64,000 nt of DNA, taken from NCBI RefSeq assembly GCF_009928445.1, contig NZ_JAABNO010000009.1:62001-126000 (forward strand), written 5' to 3'. Of the stretch, positions 55,981-64,000 are shown one piece after another (position 1 is the first letter of the stretch; every line of letters begins with the position of its first letter). The position numbers were made by a program, and so were the translations under genes. Source of the stretch: Clostridium sp. C8-1-8. Lineage in GTDB: Bacteria > Bacillota > Clostridia > Clostridiales > Clostridiaceae. Under the pieces are notes generated by a model, which saw only the letters and a list, made by a program, of their open reading frames with translations, made no database searches and was not told the DNA's origin.

Positions 55981-56147
55981 ATAACTTATTAAATAAAATT
56001 TATTACTTTGATTTAATTAATGTTTAACAATTGTAACAAGTAAGACATATTATGTTTTATGATTGGCTATAGTGTAACTTATTTCTTTAGTTTCATTAAT
56101 TTTACTCGATAATATTATAGACATAATATTTTGGAGGGAAAACATAA

Positions 56148-58196
56148 ATGAAATTCAACACTATTAAGAAAAAACTCATCTTTGCTTTTATACTTATAAT
56201 ATTACTACCTATGTGTACTACCGGTATCATTTCAAATGTAATAATGTACAATAATCTGAAAACTTCTTATACAAATTCCATAGAGAAATCCTTGACTGGT
56301 GTAAATAATGTTATAGATGAAACCTATACTGGATATGAAGCAACATTATCTCAAATAACTGAGAATTCAATAGCAAAATTATCGTTATCAAATCCTAACG
56401 GAGCGATAGTAAAAAAAGAACTAAATGGAATTATCAAAAGTAACCCGAGAATATTAAATGCATATATTGCTACTGAAGATAAGAGCATGTATATATTTCC
56501 CGAAACCGAACTTCCTAAAGGCTATGATCCTACAGCAAAGTCTTGGTATAAGGACACTATTTCAAAGGATGATATACTTTGGCAAGATGCATATAAAGAT
56601 ATAGCAACAGGTAAAATGGTGGTTACGGCAACAAAAAAGATATTTGACGGCTCAGGTAAAGCAATAGGAGTTGCTGGGGTAGATATTGATATAACGAATA
56701 TTGCAGAATTATTTAATAATACTCAAATTGAAAAGACCGGTGAGATCTTATTAATGGATAAGACTGGTGTAGTAATAGCCACAAAGAATAAAAATCTATT
56801 AGAGAAGAACTTAAATCCTGATAGAGTAAACACTAATGCGGATACCAAGGATCAAAAAATGGAGAATGCTTTCAAGAATAAATCAGAAGTATCTTGGATG
56901 AAGGATGTCATGACTGGAAATAATAAGCTTGAACAAACTAAGTTTCTAGGAAGTGATAAATTTATATATTCTATGACTAATAAGAAGTCTGGATGGAAGC
57001 TTACTGGAATGATTGACACAAGCGAAGTATATTCTAAAATTCGATCTACTGTTTTAATATTAACAGGTGTATTCCTCATATTTATAGCAGCAGCTTTATT
57101 TATAGGCCTAAGGATTTCTAGAGGTTTGACAAATCCTATCAATCAACTAAAAGAAGCTATGAAAAAAGGAGAAGCTGGAGATTTGACCATAGTAACCAGC
57201 ATAAATACATCTGATGAACTTGGAGAGCTTGGAAGAAGATTCTCTAATATGGTTGATAGTGTTAAGGATTTAGTACTTTCAGTTAAAGGCTCTGCAATTA
57301 ATGTATTGAACTTCTCTGAAAATCTTACTAAAAGAGCAGAAGAGGTAACTACTTCCAGCGAAGAAATAGCAAGAGTTATAGATGAAATCGCTAAAGGTGG
57401 ACAAGAGCAGTCATATGAGGTGGAGAAGGCATCACAGGTCACAGTGGAGTTTAATAATAGTCTATCTCAAATTAAAGAATATAATAATAATATAAATATT
57501 GAAAGTAAAGAGATGGAAGCTAGCAGCATAAAAACAATGGCTGCCTTTAAAGAACTTAAAACCAAGAATGAAAGTACTATAAACGGAGTATCTCAAATTT
57601 CTGAAAGTATTGTTGTTTTAGCAAAAGAGACAGAAGATATTGGACAAATTCTGAGTACAATATTGAGTATATCTTCTCAAACTAATCTTTTAGCATTGAA
57701 TGCAGCCATAGAAGCAGCTAGAGCAGGAGAATCAGGAAGAGGCTTTGCGGTAGTAGCTGAAGAAGTTAGATTACTTGCGGAACAATCAGGGGCTTCTGCA
57801 GAAAATATAAGAAATATAGTAACTAGAGTTATAGAAACGACTAAAGCAGCTGAAGTAAACATGGGCAATATTAAAAAGGATGTAGAGAATCAAAACTATG
57901 CAGTTGAGACTACTGAACAAAGTTTTGTTAGTCTTAATAATTCTATAGAAAATATTATAGAAAAAATTACAGCAATGAATGAAAGTATAGAGGGAATGCT
58001 AGCTAATAGTAGTATACTTACATCCAATATACACAATATTTCTTTTGTTTCAGAGCAGTCAGCTGCCGCAACAGAAGAAGTAAATGCGAGTGTAGCTAAT
58101 CAACTAAATGATATACAGAATGTAAAAGCACAAGCTGATGAACTTTATATATTGGCTCAGACTTTAGAAAAGTTAATAGAAAAGTTCAAGGTTTAA
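56148..58196 (+). CDS. Methyl-accepting chemotaxis protein with dCache sensor
   Basis: The product has 682 residues. Transmembrane helix 1 (residues about 10-33) is followed by an extracellular dCache_1 domain (about 40-290, with DPTAKSWYKDTISKDDILWQ split at YKD and GVAGVDIDI). Transmembrane helix 2 lies at about 302-322, then HAMP (LTNPINQLKEAMKKGEAGDL) and the long coiled-coil signalling domain. The hairpin tip that contacts CheA/CheW is intact (SSQTNLLALNAAIEAARAGE, GRGFAVVAEEVRLLAEQS). It senses small organic ligands; dCache domains often bind amino acids. The location next to the proline locus is suggestive only. GGAGGG precedes the ATG. Confidence 0.93.
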   Translation: MKFNTIKKKLIFAFILIILLPMCTTGIISNVIMYNNLKTSYTNSIEKSLTGVNNVIDETYTGYEATLSQITENSIAKLSLSNPNGAIVKKELNGIIKSNPRILNAYIATEDKSMYIFPETELPKGYDPTAKSWYKDTISKDDILWQDAYKDIATGKMVVTATKKIFDGSGKAIGVAGVDIDITNIAELFNNTQIEKTGEILLMDKTGVVIATKNKNLLEKNLNPDRVNTNADTKDQKMENAFKNKSEVSWMKDVMTGNNKLEQTKFLGSDKFIYSMTNKKSGWKLTGMIDTSEVYSKIRSTVLILTGVFLIFIAAALFIGLRISRGLTNPINQLKEAMKKGEAGDLTIVTSINTSDELGELGRRFSNMVDSVKDLVLSVKGSAINVLNFSENLTKRAEEVTTSSEEIARVIDEIAKGGQEQSYEVEKASQVTVEFNNSLSQIKEYNNNINIESKEMEASSIKTMAAFKELKTKNESTINGVSQISESIVVLAKETEDIGQILSTILSISSQTNLLALNAAIEAARAGESGRGFAVVAEEVRLLAEQSGASAENIRNIVTRVIETTKAAEVNMGNIKKDVENQNYAVETTEQSFVSLNNSIENIIEKITAMNESIEGMLANSSILTSNIHNISFVSEQSAAATEEVNASVANQLNDIQNVKAQADELYILAQTLEKLIEKFKV

Positions 58197-58227
58197 TACT
58201 ATAATATGAAATTAGTCATGATTTAAC

Positions 58228-58296
58228 AATAAAACCATGCAAAACTGAGAAATATAATTTATATAAGCTCAGCTTGTGCATGGTTTTATTATTTTT
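58228..58296. terminator. Bidirectional terminator after the chemoreceptor gene
   Basis: AATAAAACCATGCA (58228-58241) pairs with TGCATGGTTTTATT (58277-58290), with an inner ACTGAG/CTCAG helix, followed by ATTTTT. It also faces the convergent plsC. Confidence 0.75.
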
Positions 58297-58332
58297 AAAA
58301 TACAAATCCTTATTAAACTCTAAAAAATTCAA

Positions 58333-59046
58333 CTACAGCTTTGATGCAATAATTGATTTAACCATAGATGGCAATTCGTCCTGAGCCTCTTTTGACAGGT
58401 TAGATGTATCTATAGCAGGGTGTATGAAAACTTCTACATCTGCAGGTTTTATCTTGTTACCATTAGCCTCCATAAGCTTATAGGAGCCGCTTATTGTAAC
58501 TGGGACTATTGGAACCTTGGCTTTAGTAGCAAGTTTAAAGCTTCCAGCTTTAAATTCACCTAATGGGCCGCCCTTGCTTCTAGTACCTTCAGGGAATATC
58601 ACTAGTGAGTGCCCTTTCTTAAGTATCTTTACACCTTCAACTATAGATTGAGCTGATTTTCTTAGGTTGTGTCTATCTATAAATACACAATCCATATACT
58701 CCATCCAGGTTCTAAGAAGCGGTACCTTCTTTATTTCAACTTTAGAAATATATCCTTTTGGTTTATTTATATAACTCATAAAAAGTGCTATATCAAAATT
58801 ACTTTGATGATTGCTTATAAATACTACAGGAACATCTTTTGGAATGTTATCTTCACCATGAATTTTTACCCTAGCACCACTCATTCTCACATGGGAAGCA
58901 GCCCATTTTGAAGTTATTTTATGTACTTCTTCTTCAAAGGCTTTTTCATCTAATTTACTTTTTAGTTTCTTAACTTTATACATCTGAGGTACTTTTACCA
59001 CAAGGCTGGCAGCAAAATTTGTATACCAAGCAATTGTTCTAAGCAT
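58333..59046 (-). CDS. plsC: 1-acyl-sn-glycerol-3-phosphate acyltransferase
   Basis: The product has 237 residues from the ATG at 59046, with GGAGG 8 nt upstream. The TTG at 59061 overlaps that site. It adds the second acyl chain to lysophosphatidic acid in phospholipid synthesis. The acyltransferase motifs are present: NHQSNFD (the catalytic NHX4D), FIDR, FPEGTRSKGG, and VPIVPVTISGS. A membrane-associated N-terminal hydrophobic segment is short. The gene is monocistronic and convergent with the chemoreceptor gene. Confidence 0.9.
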   Translation of the reverse strand: MLRTIAWYTNFAASLVVKVPQMYKVKKLKSKLDEKAFEEEVHKITSKWAASHVRMSGARVKIHGEDNIPKDVPVVFISNHQSNFDIALFMSYINKPKGYISKVEIKKVPLLRTWMEYMDCVFIDRHNLRKSAQSIVEGVKILKKGHSLVIFPEGTRSKGGPLGEFKAGSFKLATKAKVPIVPVTISGSYKLMEANGNKIKPADVEVFIHPAIDTSNLSKEAQDELPSMVKSIIASKL

Positions 59047-59333
59047 ATATAAATCCTCCAATTATCAATGTGTTATATAATAAAATATCTCTAAAAACTT
59101 GTTCAATTAAGTAAATTTAAGCTTTCTGAAGGAACTTCTAAGCTATTAATATAAGTATTAAGCTTCAGTAACAGATATTTTATACATAAGTATTATACTA
59201 CACAGTCGGATGGGATTAAATGTATTATTATAAAATTGTGTGATTTGCTATAATTAAGCATGTGGTAAGTATTACTTTTTAATATATAAACAATTGATGA
59301 ATTAAATGAAGTAGAAGGAGTTTTAATAGAACC

Positions 59334-60164
59334 TTGAATATAAATAATTTATTTTTTTATATCAATTATTGCAGTATGAGGCAAGCTAATGAACCTTGGA
59401 AGTATAAAGCTAAGCTTACAAGAACTCTTGATCATCATGAGCTAATACTTGTAACTGGTGGAAAGGGAAGCATAGTTATAGCCAATAAACGATTTAACGG
59501 AAAGGTAGGAAATGTATTTTATATTCCAGCACATACAATGCAGTCAATAGAGTCGGATTTTAATAACCCACTATATTTTATCTCAGTACATTTTTGCTAT
59601 GCTAATGTATTTTTTTGTGAAAATAATTGGTCTGTTAAGGATGAAGATAGAGAACTACCGCTTAGTATAATGCAAGGTGCTGAAAATATTTATAATATAA
59701 ATCACTTGTTTTGGCAATTGGTAAATGGGTGGTATGATAAACTGCCAGGTTATGAATTTTCTTCGAAAGCTTTGCTGCAGCAGTTGATTTTTGAACTTTA
59801 TACAAGAGAAAAAAGAGAAAATCGCAACTATTCCATTGAGCTTAAGGTAGAGACCTTAATTAGATACATGCATGAAAATATAACTAAAAAACTAACCTTA
59901 CCACAATTGTCAGATATGGTTAGCTTATCACCAACTTATTTATCAAGAGCATTTAAAGAAAGGACAGGTTATTCGGTGATTCATTTCTTTAATAAGTTAA
60001 AGATTGATAAATCTAAGGAGCTTATTATAGATGGAGATAGAAAGATAAAAGAGGTTGCAAAGGAACTGGGATTTGGAGATGAGTTTTATTTTAGTAGATT
60101 GTTTAAGAAAATAGAAGGGGTTAGTCCATTAGATTTTTATAGCAATAATGTCCATGGATTTTAG
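59334..60164 (+). CDS. AraC family transcriptional regulator
   Basis: The product has 276 residues. A cupin-type sensor occupies residues 20-120 (LVTGGKGSIVIANKRF, FYIPAHTMQSIES). Two helix-turn-helix units lie at the C-terminus (LPQLSDMVSLSPTYLSRAFKERTG, KIKEVAKELGFGDEFYFSRLFKK), ending GVSPLDFYS. The start is uncertain. TTG 59334 lies 13 nt after AAGGAG, while ATG 59376 lacks a ribosome site and would cut the sensor. It precedes an MFS pump on the same strand with a family-A repeat in between, so regulation of the pump is possible. Confidence 0.82.
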   Translation: MNINNLFFYINYCSMRQANEPWKYKAKLTRTLDHHELILVTGGKGSIVIANKRFNGKVGNVFYIPAHTMQSIESDFNNPLYFISVHFCYANVFFCENNWSVKDEDRELPLSIMQGAENIYNINHLFWQLVNGWYDKLPGYEFSSKALLQQLIFELYTREKRENRNYSIELKVETLIRYMHENITKKLTLPQLSDMVSLSPTYLSRAFKERTGYSVIHFFNKLKIDKSKELIIDGDRKIKEVAKELGFGDEFYFSRLFKKIEGVSPLDFYSNNVHGF

Positions 60165-60221
60165 TATAGTACATGGAGTAAAGCCTGTTTGTGAGTTATT
60201 ATATAAGACGGAATTGTTAAA

Positions 60222-60316
60222 GATGCACCACTTCAATCTTAAAGCTATGTTCAAAAATCCTCTGGTTCCTTATAGGAGAATTTGAATATATAAAGCTTAA
60301 TATGGAGTGGTGCATC
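60222..60316 (+). repeat. Palindromic-repeat family A, copy 2
   Basis: GATGCACCACTTCAAT at the left is matched by GGAGTGGTGCATC at the right, with inner pairs TTAAAGC/GCTTAATA and TTCAAA/TTTGAA. It is one 95-nt hairpin, like 48741-48823, and lies in the AraC-MFS spacer. Confidence 0.75.
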
Positions 60317-60357
60317 CATAAGTTAACTTAATGTACAAAAGAAAGAAGGCTTTATTT

Positions 60358-61554
60358 ATGAAATTGTGGAAAAGAAATCTAATAGTCTGCTGGTTTGGGG
60401 TTTTTGTGACCAATATAGGCACCAGTCAGATTGCTCCAGTGCTACCTCTATTCATAAGGCACCTGGGAGTACATAACACTGAAATGATTGAGCAGTTCTC
60501 AGGATTTGCTTTTGGTGTTAATTATATGATTTTAGCAATTTTCTCTCCAATATGGGGGCACTTTGCAGATAAAGTTGGGAGAAAACCTATGCTGCTTAGA
60601 TCAAGTTTTGGTATGGCCATTGTCATATTCAGTATGGGGTTTGCACAAAATGTGTATCAGCTTATAGGGCTTAGAATGTTGCAAGGAGTTATTGCTGGAT
60701 ACACTACGGCTTGTACAACTTTAATTGCTACTCAAACGGAGAAAGAGCATGCAGGCTGGGCCTTGGGATCACTTGCTACAGCATCCATTGGAGGTTCCCT
60801 TCTTGGACCAATGATAGGTGGTTTTATTGAAGAGAACTTTGGCATGCAGAATGTATTCTTTATAACAGGAACCTTAATGCTGATTGCCTTTATTACTACA
60901 CTATTATTTGTAAGAGAGAGTTTTAATAAAGAGGAAAAGGTGATTTTAAGTGCTAAGCAGGTTTTGAGACGTGTTCCCGATACTTCTTTACTTGGAATAC
61001 TTTTTCTAACATCTTTTATAATAACTTTAGCACTATATTCTATAGAACCTATCATAACAGTTTATGTAACTCATCTTTCATCTGATAGCAAGCATGTAGC
61101 CCTTATTTCTGGAATGGCGTTTTCAGCATCTGGTTTGGCAAGTATAATTGCTGCTCCAAGACTTGGTAGATTGTCTGACAGAATAGGGCCACAAAAAGTT
61201 ATGCTAGGAGCTTTATTGATAGCTGGAATAGTATTTATCCCTCAAGCTTTTGTAAAAAGTTCTTGGCAGCTTATGGGGTTAAGATTTGTTCTAGGATTAG
61301 CAACTGCAGGACTTACTCCTTCAGTTAATATACTGATAAAAAGGATTTCTCCAGATGAACTTACGGGAAGGATATTTGGATTTAGTATGTCTGCTCAGTA
61401 TATAGGAGTTTTTCTTGGATCTATTTTAGGTGGACAGGTATCAGCTTTTTGTGGAATAAGATATGTATTCTTTATTACCAGCGCTTTATTGTTTATGAAT
61501 GCAATTTTAGTTTATTCCTCAGTTTATAAGAAGCTAAGTAAAGTTAGAATTTAG
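60358..61554 (+). CDS. MFS multidrug-type efflux transporter
   Basis: The product has 398 residues from the ATG at 60358, 8 nt after AAGAAGG. The upstream ATG at 60331 has no ribosome site. Twelve transmembrane helices are visible. The loop 2-3 motif is GHFADKVGRKPML and its half-repeat is GRLSDRIGPQKVML. Motif C is present as ASIGGSLLGPMIGGF in helix 5, the antiporter signature of the drug:H+ family. It exports unknown compounds. A hairpin that overlaps the end of the convergent terC gene probably terminates it. Confidence 0.87.
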   Translation: MKLWKRNLIVCWFGVFVTNIGTSQIAPVLPLFIRHLGVHNTEMIEQFSGFAFGVNYMILAIFSPIWGHFADKVGRKPMLLRSSFGMAIVIFSMGFAQNVYQLIGLRMLQGVIAGYTTACTTLIATQTEKEHAGWALGSLATASIGGSLLGPMIGGFIEENFGMQNVFFITGTLMLIAFITTLLFVRESFNKEEKVILSAKQVLRRVPDTSLLGILFLTSFIITLALYSIEPIITVYVTHLSSDSKHVALISGMAFSASGLASIIAAPRLGRLSDRIGPQKVMLGALLIAGIVFIPQAFVKSSWQLMGLRFVLGLATAGLTPSVNILIKRISPDELTGRIFGFSMSAQYIGVFLGSILGGQVSAFCGIRYVFFITSALLFMNAILVYSSVYKKLSKVRI

Positions 61555-61638
61555 TTTTATTAGTTCAAATGACACATAAAATAAACAAACTGCTATATGT
61601 ATATCTTTTTTAAAAACATACATATAACAGTAAGTGTT

Positions 61639-62478
61639 CTAAGCTTCTATATTTTTAGAAGCTTTTTTCTTATTCATGAACATAGAGAATAGTACGCTAA
61701 GTCCTAATATACCAACTATGATTAGTATTGAAGCTAATATAGGAATATGTATCTTGAAGGATAGGGCAAGTTTTAAGCCTGTGAATAATAGAACAAAACC
61801 TACGCCGTATTTTACATATTCAAAAGTACTTTGAAGCTTCTCAAGTAAGAAGTAAAGATTTCTAAGACCTAATATAGCAAGAATGTTTGAAGTATAAACT
61901 ATAAATGGGTCTGTAGTTATAGCAAATATAGCTGGTATTGAGTCAATAGCAAATAATATATCAGAACCTTCAATTAAAAACAGTATTGCGAATAATGGAG
62001 TTGCATGCATTACTTTACCTATCTTTACAAAGAACTTTTCTCCGTGGAGTTCTTCTGTAACTGGAATGAACTTCTTTAAAAGTTTTATTAGTTTACTATC
62101 TTCAACAGATTCTTCTTTTTCTTTATTAGCTATTATTTTATAGCCGCTTAAAATTAAAAGAAGTCCAAACACATATAATATCCATTGGAATTTACTTACC
62201 ACAGCAACTCCTAATAATATAAATATAAGTCTTAGTATTATTGCACCAATGATTCCGTAGTTAAGTATTCTTTTTTGATATTCTCTCTTAATACCGAAGC
62301 TAGAGAAAACTAAAAGGAATAAGAATAGGTTGTCCACACTAAGGCTAAGTTCAATTACGTAGCCACCTAGGAATTCCAGTGCCTTTGCTGAACCTAAATC
62401 CACCCATATAAAGGCATTAAATATTAGAGCTACGATAGTGATTAGTAAAAAGTTTCTAAGTGCTTTTTTTGTACTCAT
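61639..62478 (-). CDS. TerC family membrane protein
   Basis: The product has 279 residues and about eight to nine helices. TerC signatures are ELSLSVDNLFLFLLVF (acidic residues within a helix), EGSDILFAIDSIPAIFAI and LAILGLRNLYFLL. Family members export manganese and help load metal onto secreted enzymes; some are linked to tellurite resistance. AGGAGG precedes the ATG. Manganese-sensing riboswitches (yybP-ykoY) often lie before terC genes. None is recognisable here, but a large terminator-like hairpin sits about 110 nt upstream on the same strand. Confidence 0.88.
   Translation of the reverse strand: MSTKKALRNFLLITIVALIFNAFIWVDLGSAKALEFLGGYVIELSLSVDNLFLFLLVFSSFGIKREYQKRILNYGIIGAIILRLIFILLGVAVVSKFQWILYVFGLLLILSGYKIIANKEKEESVEDSKLIKLLKKFIPVTEELHGEKFFVKIGKVMHATPLFAILFLIEGSDILFAIDSIPAIFAITTDPFIVYTSNILAILGLRNLYFLLEKLQSTFEYVKYGVGFVLLFTGLKLALSFKIHIPILASILIIVGILGLSVLFSMFMNKKKASKNIEA
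61641..61668 (+). terminator. Terminator inside the 3' end of terC
   Basis: AAGCTTCTA (61641-61649) pairs with TAGAAGCTT, followed by TTTTT. It reads as a terminator for the MFS gene yet also encodes the last residues of TerC on the other strand. A second, weaker stem lies at about 61590-61630. Confidence 0.6.
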
Positions 62479-62582
62479 GTTAATCCTCCTAAAAGTTAAA
62501 TATTATGCTTTTACATTGAAAAAGTCGATAAAACATTGATATTACTAGGTTTAGTTAAGGGGGATACATTTTCTTTTACAGT

Positions 62583-62640
62583 AAAAAAGACTCTGAAACA
62601 ATATGTATATACTAGTGATATACACATTGTTTCAGAGTCT
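62583..62640 (-). terminator. Strong terminator-like hairpin in the terC leader
   Basis: On the minus strand, AGACTCTGAAACAATGTG and its partner form a stem of more than 20 bp (62588-62640), followed by TTTTTT. Lying upstream of terC on the coding strand, it may be an attenuator, or the end of an unseen small transcript. Confidence 0.6.
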
Positions 62641-62800
62641 CACAATTTAAAGCAAAACCGGGATTTTCTCCGTAATGACGATTTTTGCTACTAAAATCTT
62701 AGTTTGTTACTCCCTCAGAACCATATTAAATAATATTGTATACTATATTTCGTGTATAAGCAAGCGTAAATTGTACCATTTTTTATTCGTTAGAATCCAT

Positions 62801-62959
62801 ATGAAGGCTACGTCTTCAGAAAGTATAGTGAAAAACGCCTTATTCTTCGTAGAAAATTATATTTTAGATAAAGCTGTTGAAAGTTACGGGGAAGATTTAA
62901 ATGCATATAAAATATTCCTTTATAATCACTTAATTAAAATAAGAGCTACAAGCATATAA
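62801..62959 (+). CDS. Doubtful small ORF or gene remnant
   Basis: Fifty-two codons from ATG 62801 read MKATSSESIVKNALFFVENY, continue AVESYGEDLNAYKIFLYNHL and end IRATSI. The sequence is amphipathic and protein-like, and codon use matches neighbours. However, there is no ribosome site before the ATG, and the in-frame upstream extension to 62675 does not look like protein. It may be the tail of a decayed gene. The family is not recognised. Confidence 0.3.
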   Translation: MKATSSESIVKNALFFVENYILDKAVESYGEDLNAYKIFLYNHLIKIRATSI

Positions 62960-63150
62960 TGAAGTTCTAATATGAAGATATTGGTATAAATATCTAAAAT
63001 AAAAGTATAGACAAGATGTGGTTTTATGTGTATAAAGTAATTATACACATAAAATTTTAATATATAACTTATAATCTTGTTAAAGGATCACTTTATTATA
63101 GCTATATTACGAAGGCTTAAAGGTTGAAGTTGGTCTGTAATTAAGGATGA

Positions 63151-63232
63151 TTACTAACTCAATTATTAAGTTATACGTGCCCGATAATCCACAGAAGCGG
63201 GGATTATGGAATAAGTATAAATTAAGCTTCGA
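63151..63232 (-). repeat. Palindromic-repeat family E, copy 4, with central hairpin
   Basis: Read on the minus strand it has GGATTATCGGGCACGTATAA, then CTTAATAATTGAGTTAG. That aligns with GGATTATCGGGCCTGCATAA and ATTAATAGTTGA at 44610-44640. The centre CGATAATCC...GGGGATTAT pairs with itself. Confidence 0.7.
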
Positions 63233-63319
63233 TATAGGAAGCATTTAGCGATTATATATAAATAAAGCTATAACTCAGGAAAAAATAATATCAAATTTAA
63301 ATTTAATGGGTGATATAAT

Positions 63320-64000
63320 ATGACAAAGTCGGAAGAAATGATATTTAACTATCTAAAAGATAGATGCAATGAGCAAAGGACAAAAGACAAGGATAAGCAA
63401 GTAGGGTGTACTACTAAGGAGATTGCGGAAGATCTGTCTTTGCAGAGAACAAATGTAAGTGCAGTTTTAAATAAGCTTTGTGATTTAGGAAAGGTTTATA
63501 AGATTAAAGGAAAGCCAACAATCTATGCCATAGCTTTATCTGAAGAAGGGGAGCAGTCTATAAAGGCTGAGGGTAGCTTTGACACACTTATTGGCAAGCA
63601 AGGAAGCCTTAAGAAGTGTATACAGCAGGCAAAGGCAGCTATGCTTTATCCACCAAATGGACTTCACACTCTTTTACTTGGTCCTACTGGAGTTGGAAAG
63701 ACTATGTTTGCAGAACTTATGTATAAATTTACTATAGAGCAGTCAATCATGCCTCACAACGCACCGTTTGTAGCTTTTAACTGTGCGGACTATGCCAATA
63801 ATCCTCAGCTTCTTTTATCACATCTTTTTGGTTCTAAGAAAGGATCTTTTACTGGGGCAGATAAAGATAGGCAGGGGCTTGTGGATAAGGCAAATGGAGG
63901 GATTTTGTTTTTAGATGAAATTCATAGACTGCCACCTGAAGGACAAGAAATGCTTTTTATGCTCATAGATAAAGGTGTGTATACTCCATTAGGAGATATA
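63320..64000 (+). CDS. LevR-like sigma-54-dependent activator, 3' partial
   Basis: The frame runs off the right edge after 227 codons. GGGTGAT precedes the ATG. The N-terminus is a winged helix-turn-helix (CTTKEIAEDLSLQRTNVSAVLNKL, seen as TTKEIAEDLSLQRTNVSAVL). The AAA+ sigma-54 interaction domain follows: Walker A LLGPTGVGKTMFAEL, the sigma-54 contact loop KGSFTGADKD (GSFTGA in place of GAFTGA), and Walker B GGILFLDEIHRL. This N-terminal HTH plus ATPase order is that of LevR/ManR/CelR-type activators, which end in PRD and PTS EIIA-like domains and control PTS operons. The PRD part lies outside the window. The target is probably a PTS operon downstream. Confidence 0.88.
   Translation, partial: MTKSEEMIFNYLKDRCNEQRTKDKDKQVGCTTKEIAEDLSLQRTNVSAVLNKLCDLGKVYKIKGKPTIYAIALSEEGEQSIKAEGSFDTLIGKQGSLKKCIQQAKAAMLYPPNGLHTLLLGPTGVGKTMFAELMYKFTIEQSIMPHNAPFVAFNCADYANNPQLLLSHLFGSKKGSFTGADKDRQGLVDKANGGILFLDEIHRLPPEGQEMLFMLIDKGVYTPLGDI

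Larger units (their letters stand above)
55756..56147. other. Intergenic region after the proline locus
   Basis: It contains the terminator at 55817-55862, a 30-bp family-B remnant at 55951-55980, and the chemoreceptor promoter region. CTCGATAA at 56105-56112 resembles a sigma-28 -10 box, but a matching TAAA at the right distance is not clear. Confidence 0.45.
62479..63319. other. Intergenic region between terC and the LevR-like gene
   Basis: This 840-bp stretch holds the strong hairpin at 62583-62640, a doubtful 52-codon ORF (62801-62959) and a family-E repeat (63151-63232). The GGGTGAT ribosome site of the next gene ends it. The rest is featureless AT-rich sequence. Confidence 0.5.

Noticed and set aside
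62480-62700. yybP-ykoY manganese riboswitch before terC
   Set aside because: No matching conserved core could be found on the terC strand. Only the terminator-like hairpin is visible.
62675-62959. 94-codon ORF starting at 62675
   Set aside because: The first 42 codons are not protein-like and have no ribosome site. Only the shorter 62801-62959 segment was kept, with low confidence.

Overview
The window is AT-rich DNA with strong Shine-Dalgarno sites, frequent TTG starts and Stickland-type proline reductase genes. It looks like chromosome from an anaerobic Firmicute, most probably Clostridium sensu stricto. The species cannot be fixed from sequence alone. The strain appears to combine plant polysaccharide use (two GH5 endoglucanases, GH127, GH2, and a GH1 enzyme with its beta-glucoside PTS) with amino-acid fermentation. 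No rRNA, tRNA, CRISPR array, complete insertion sequence or prophage was recognised.

Layout. 1-2 kb: the 3' end of an ABC exporter ATPase, overlapping an SGNH-like maturation protein (probable edge of a peptide export locus). 2-6 kb: an alpha/beta hydrolase with a divergent TetR regulator, then an AAA ATPase/nuclease-like protein. 6-11.3 kb: a WYL regulator, a WYL-like protein fused in frame to the RNA ligase RtcB with a possible internal start at the domain junction, and a 537-residue protein of unknown function. 11.4-16 kb: a methyltransferase, a DUF4317 protein, a 48-residue membrane peptide and glutamate dehydrogenase. 16-23 kb: a GH2 enzyme, a GT-C/GT2 polyprenyl-sugar pair and a tRNA-dihydrouridine synthase. 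23-26 kb: an iron-sulfur flavoprotein and an MFS pump, a nitroreductase remnant, and a divergent TetR regulator with visible operator sites. 26-30 kb: a diguanylate cyclase and an exonuclease-BRCT protein. 30-47 kb: AraC/GH127, a flavin reductase, a class V aminotransferase, an ECF S component, tandem GH5 cellulases, and LysR/PTS/GH1. 47-56 kb: the proline reductase locus. 56-64 kb: a chemoreceptor, PlsC, AraC, an MFS pump, TerC, and the start of a LevR-like sigma-54 activator.

The proline locus reads LysR (divergent) | prdC, prdA, a 61-residue ORF, prdB, prdF, an iron alcohol dehydrogenase and a class III aminotransferase. PrdF would make D-proline from L-proline. PrdAB would reduce it to 5-aminovalerate with electrons delivered through PrdC. 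The last two genes could carry 5-aminovalerate on to glutarate semialdehyde and 5-hydroxyvalerate. PrdB has cysteine where the characterised enzyme has selenocysteine, so this appears to be a selenium-free proline reductase.

At least three families of palindromic intergenic repeats are scattered through the window. One family occupies the 5' leader of both GH5 genes at nearly the same distance from the start codon. The most unusual items are the WYL-RtcB fusion with its unknown neighbour, the cysteine-type PrdB with its possible 5-aminovalerate extension, and the repeats in the cellulase leaders.
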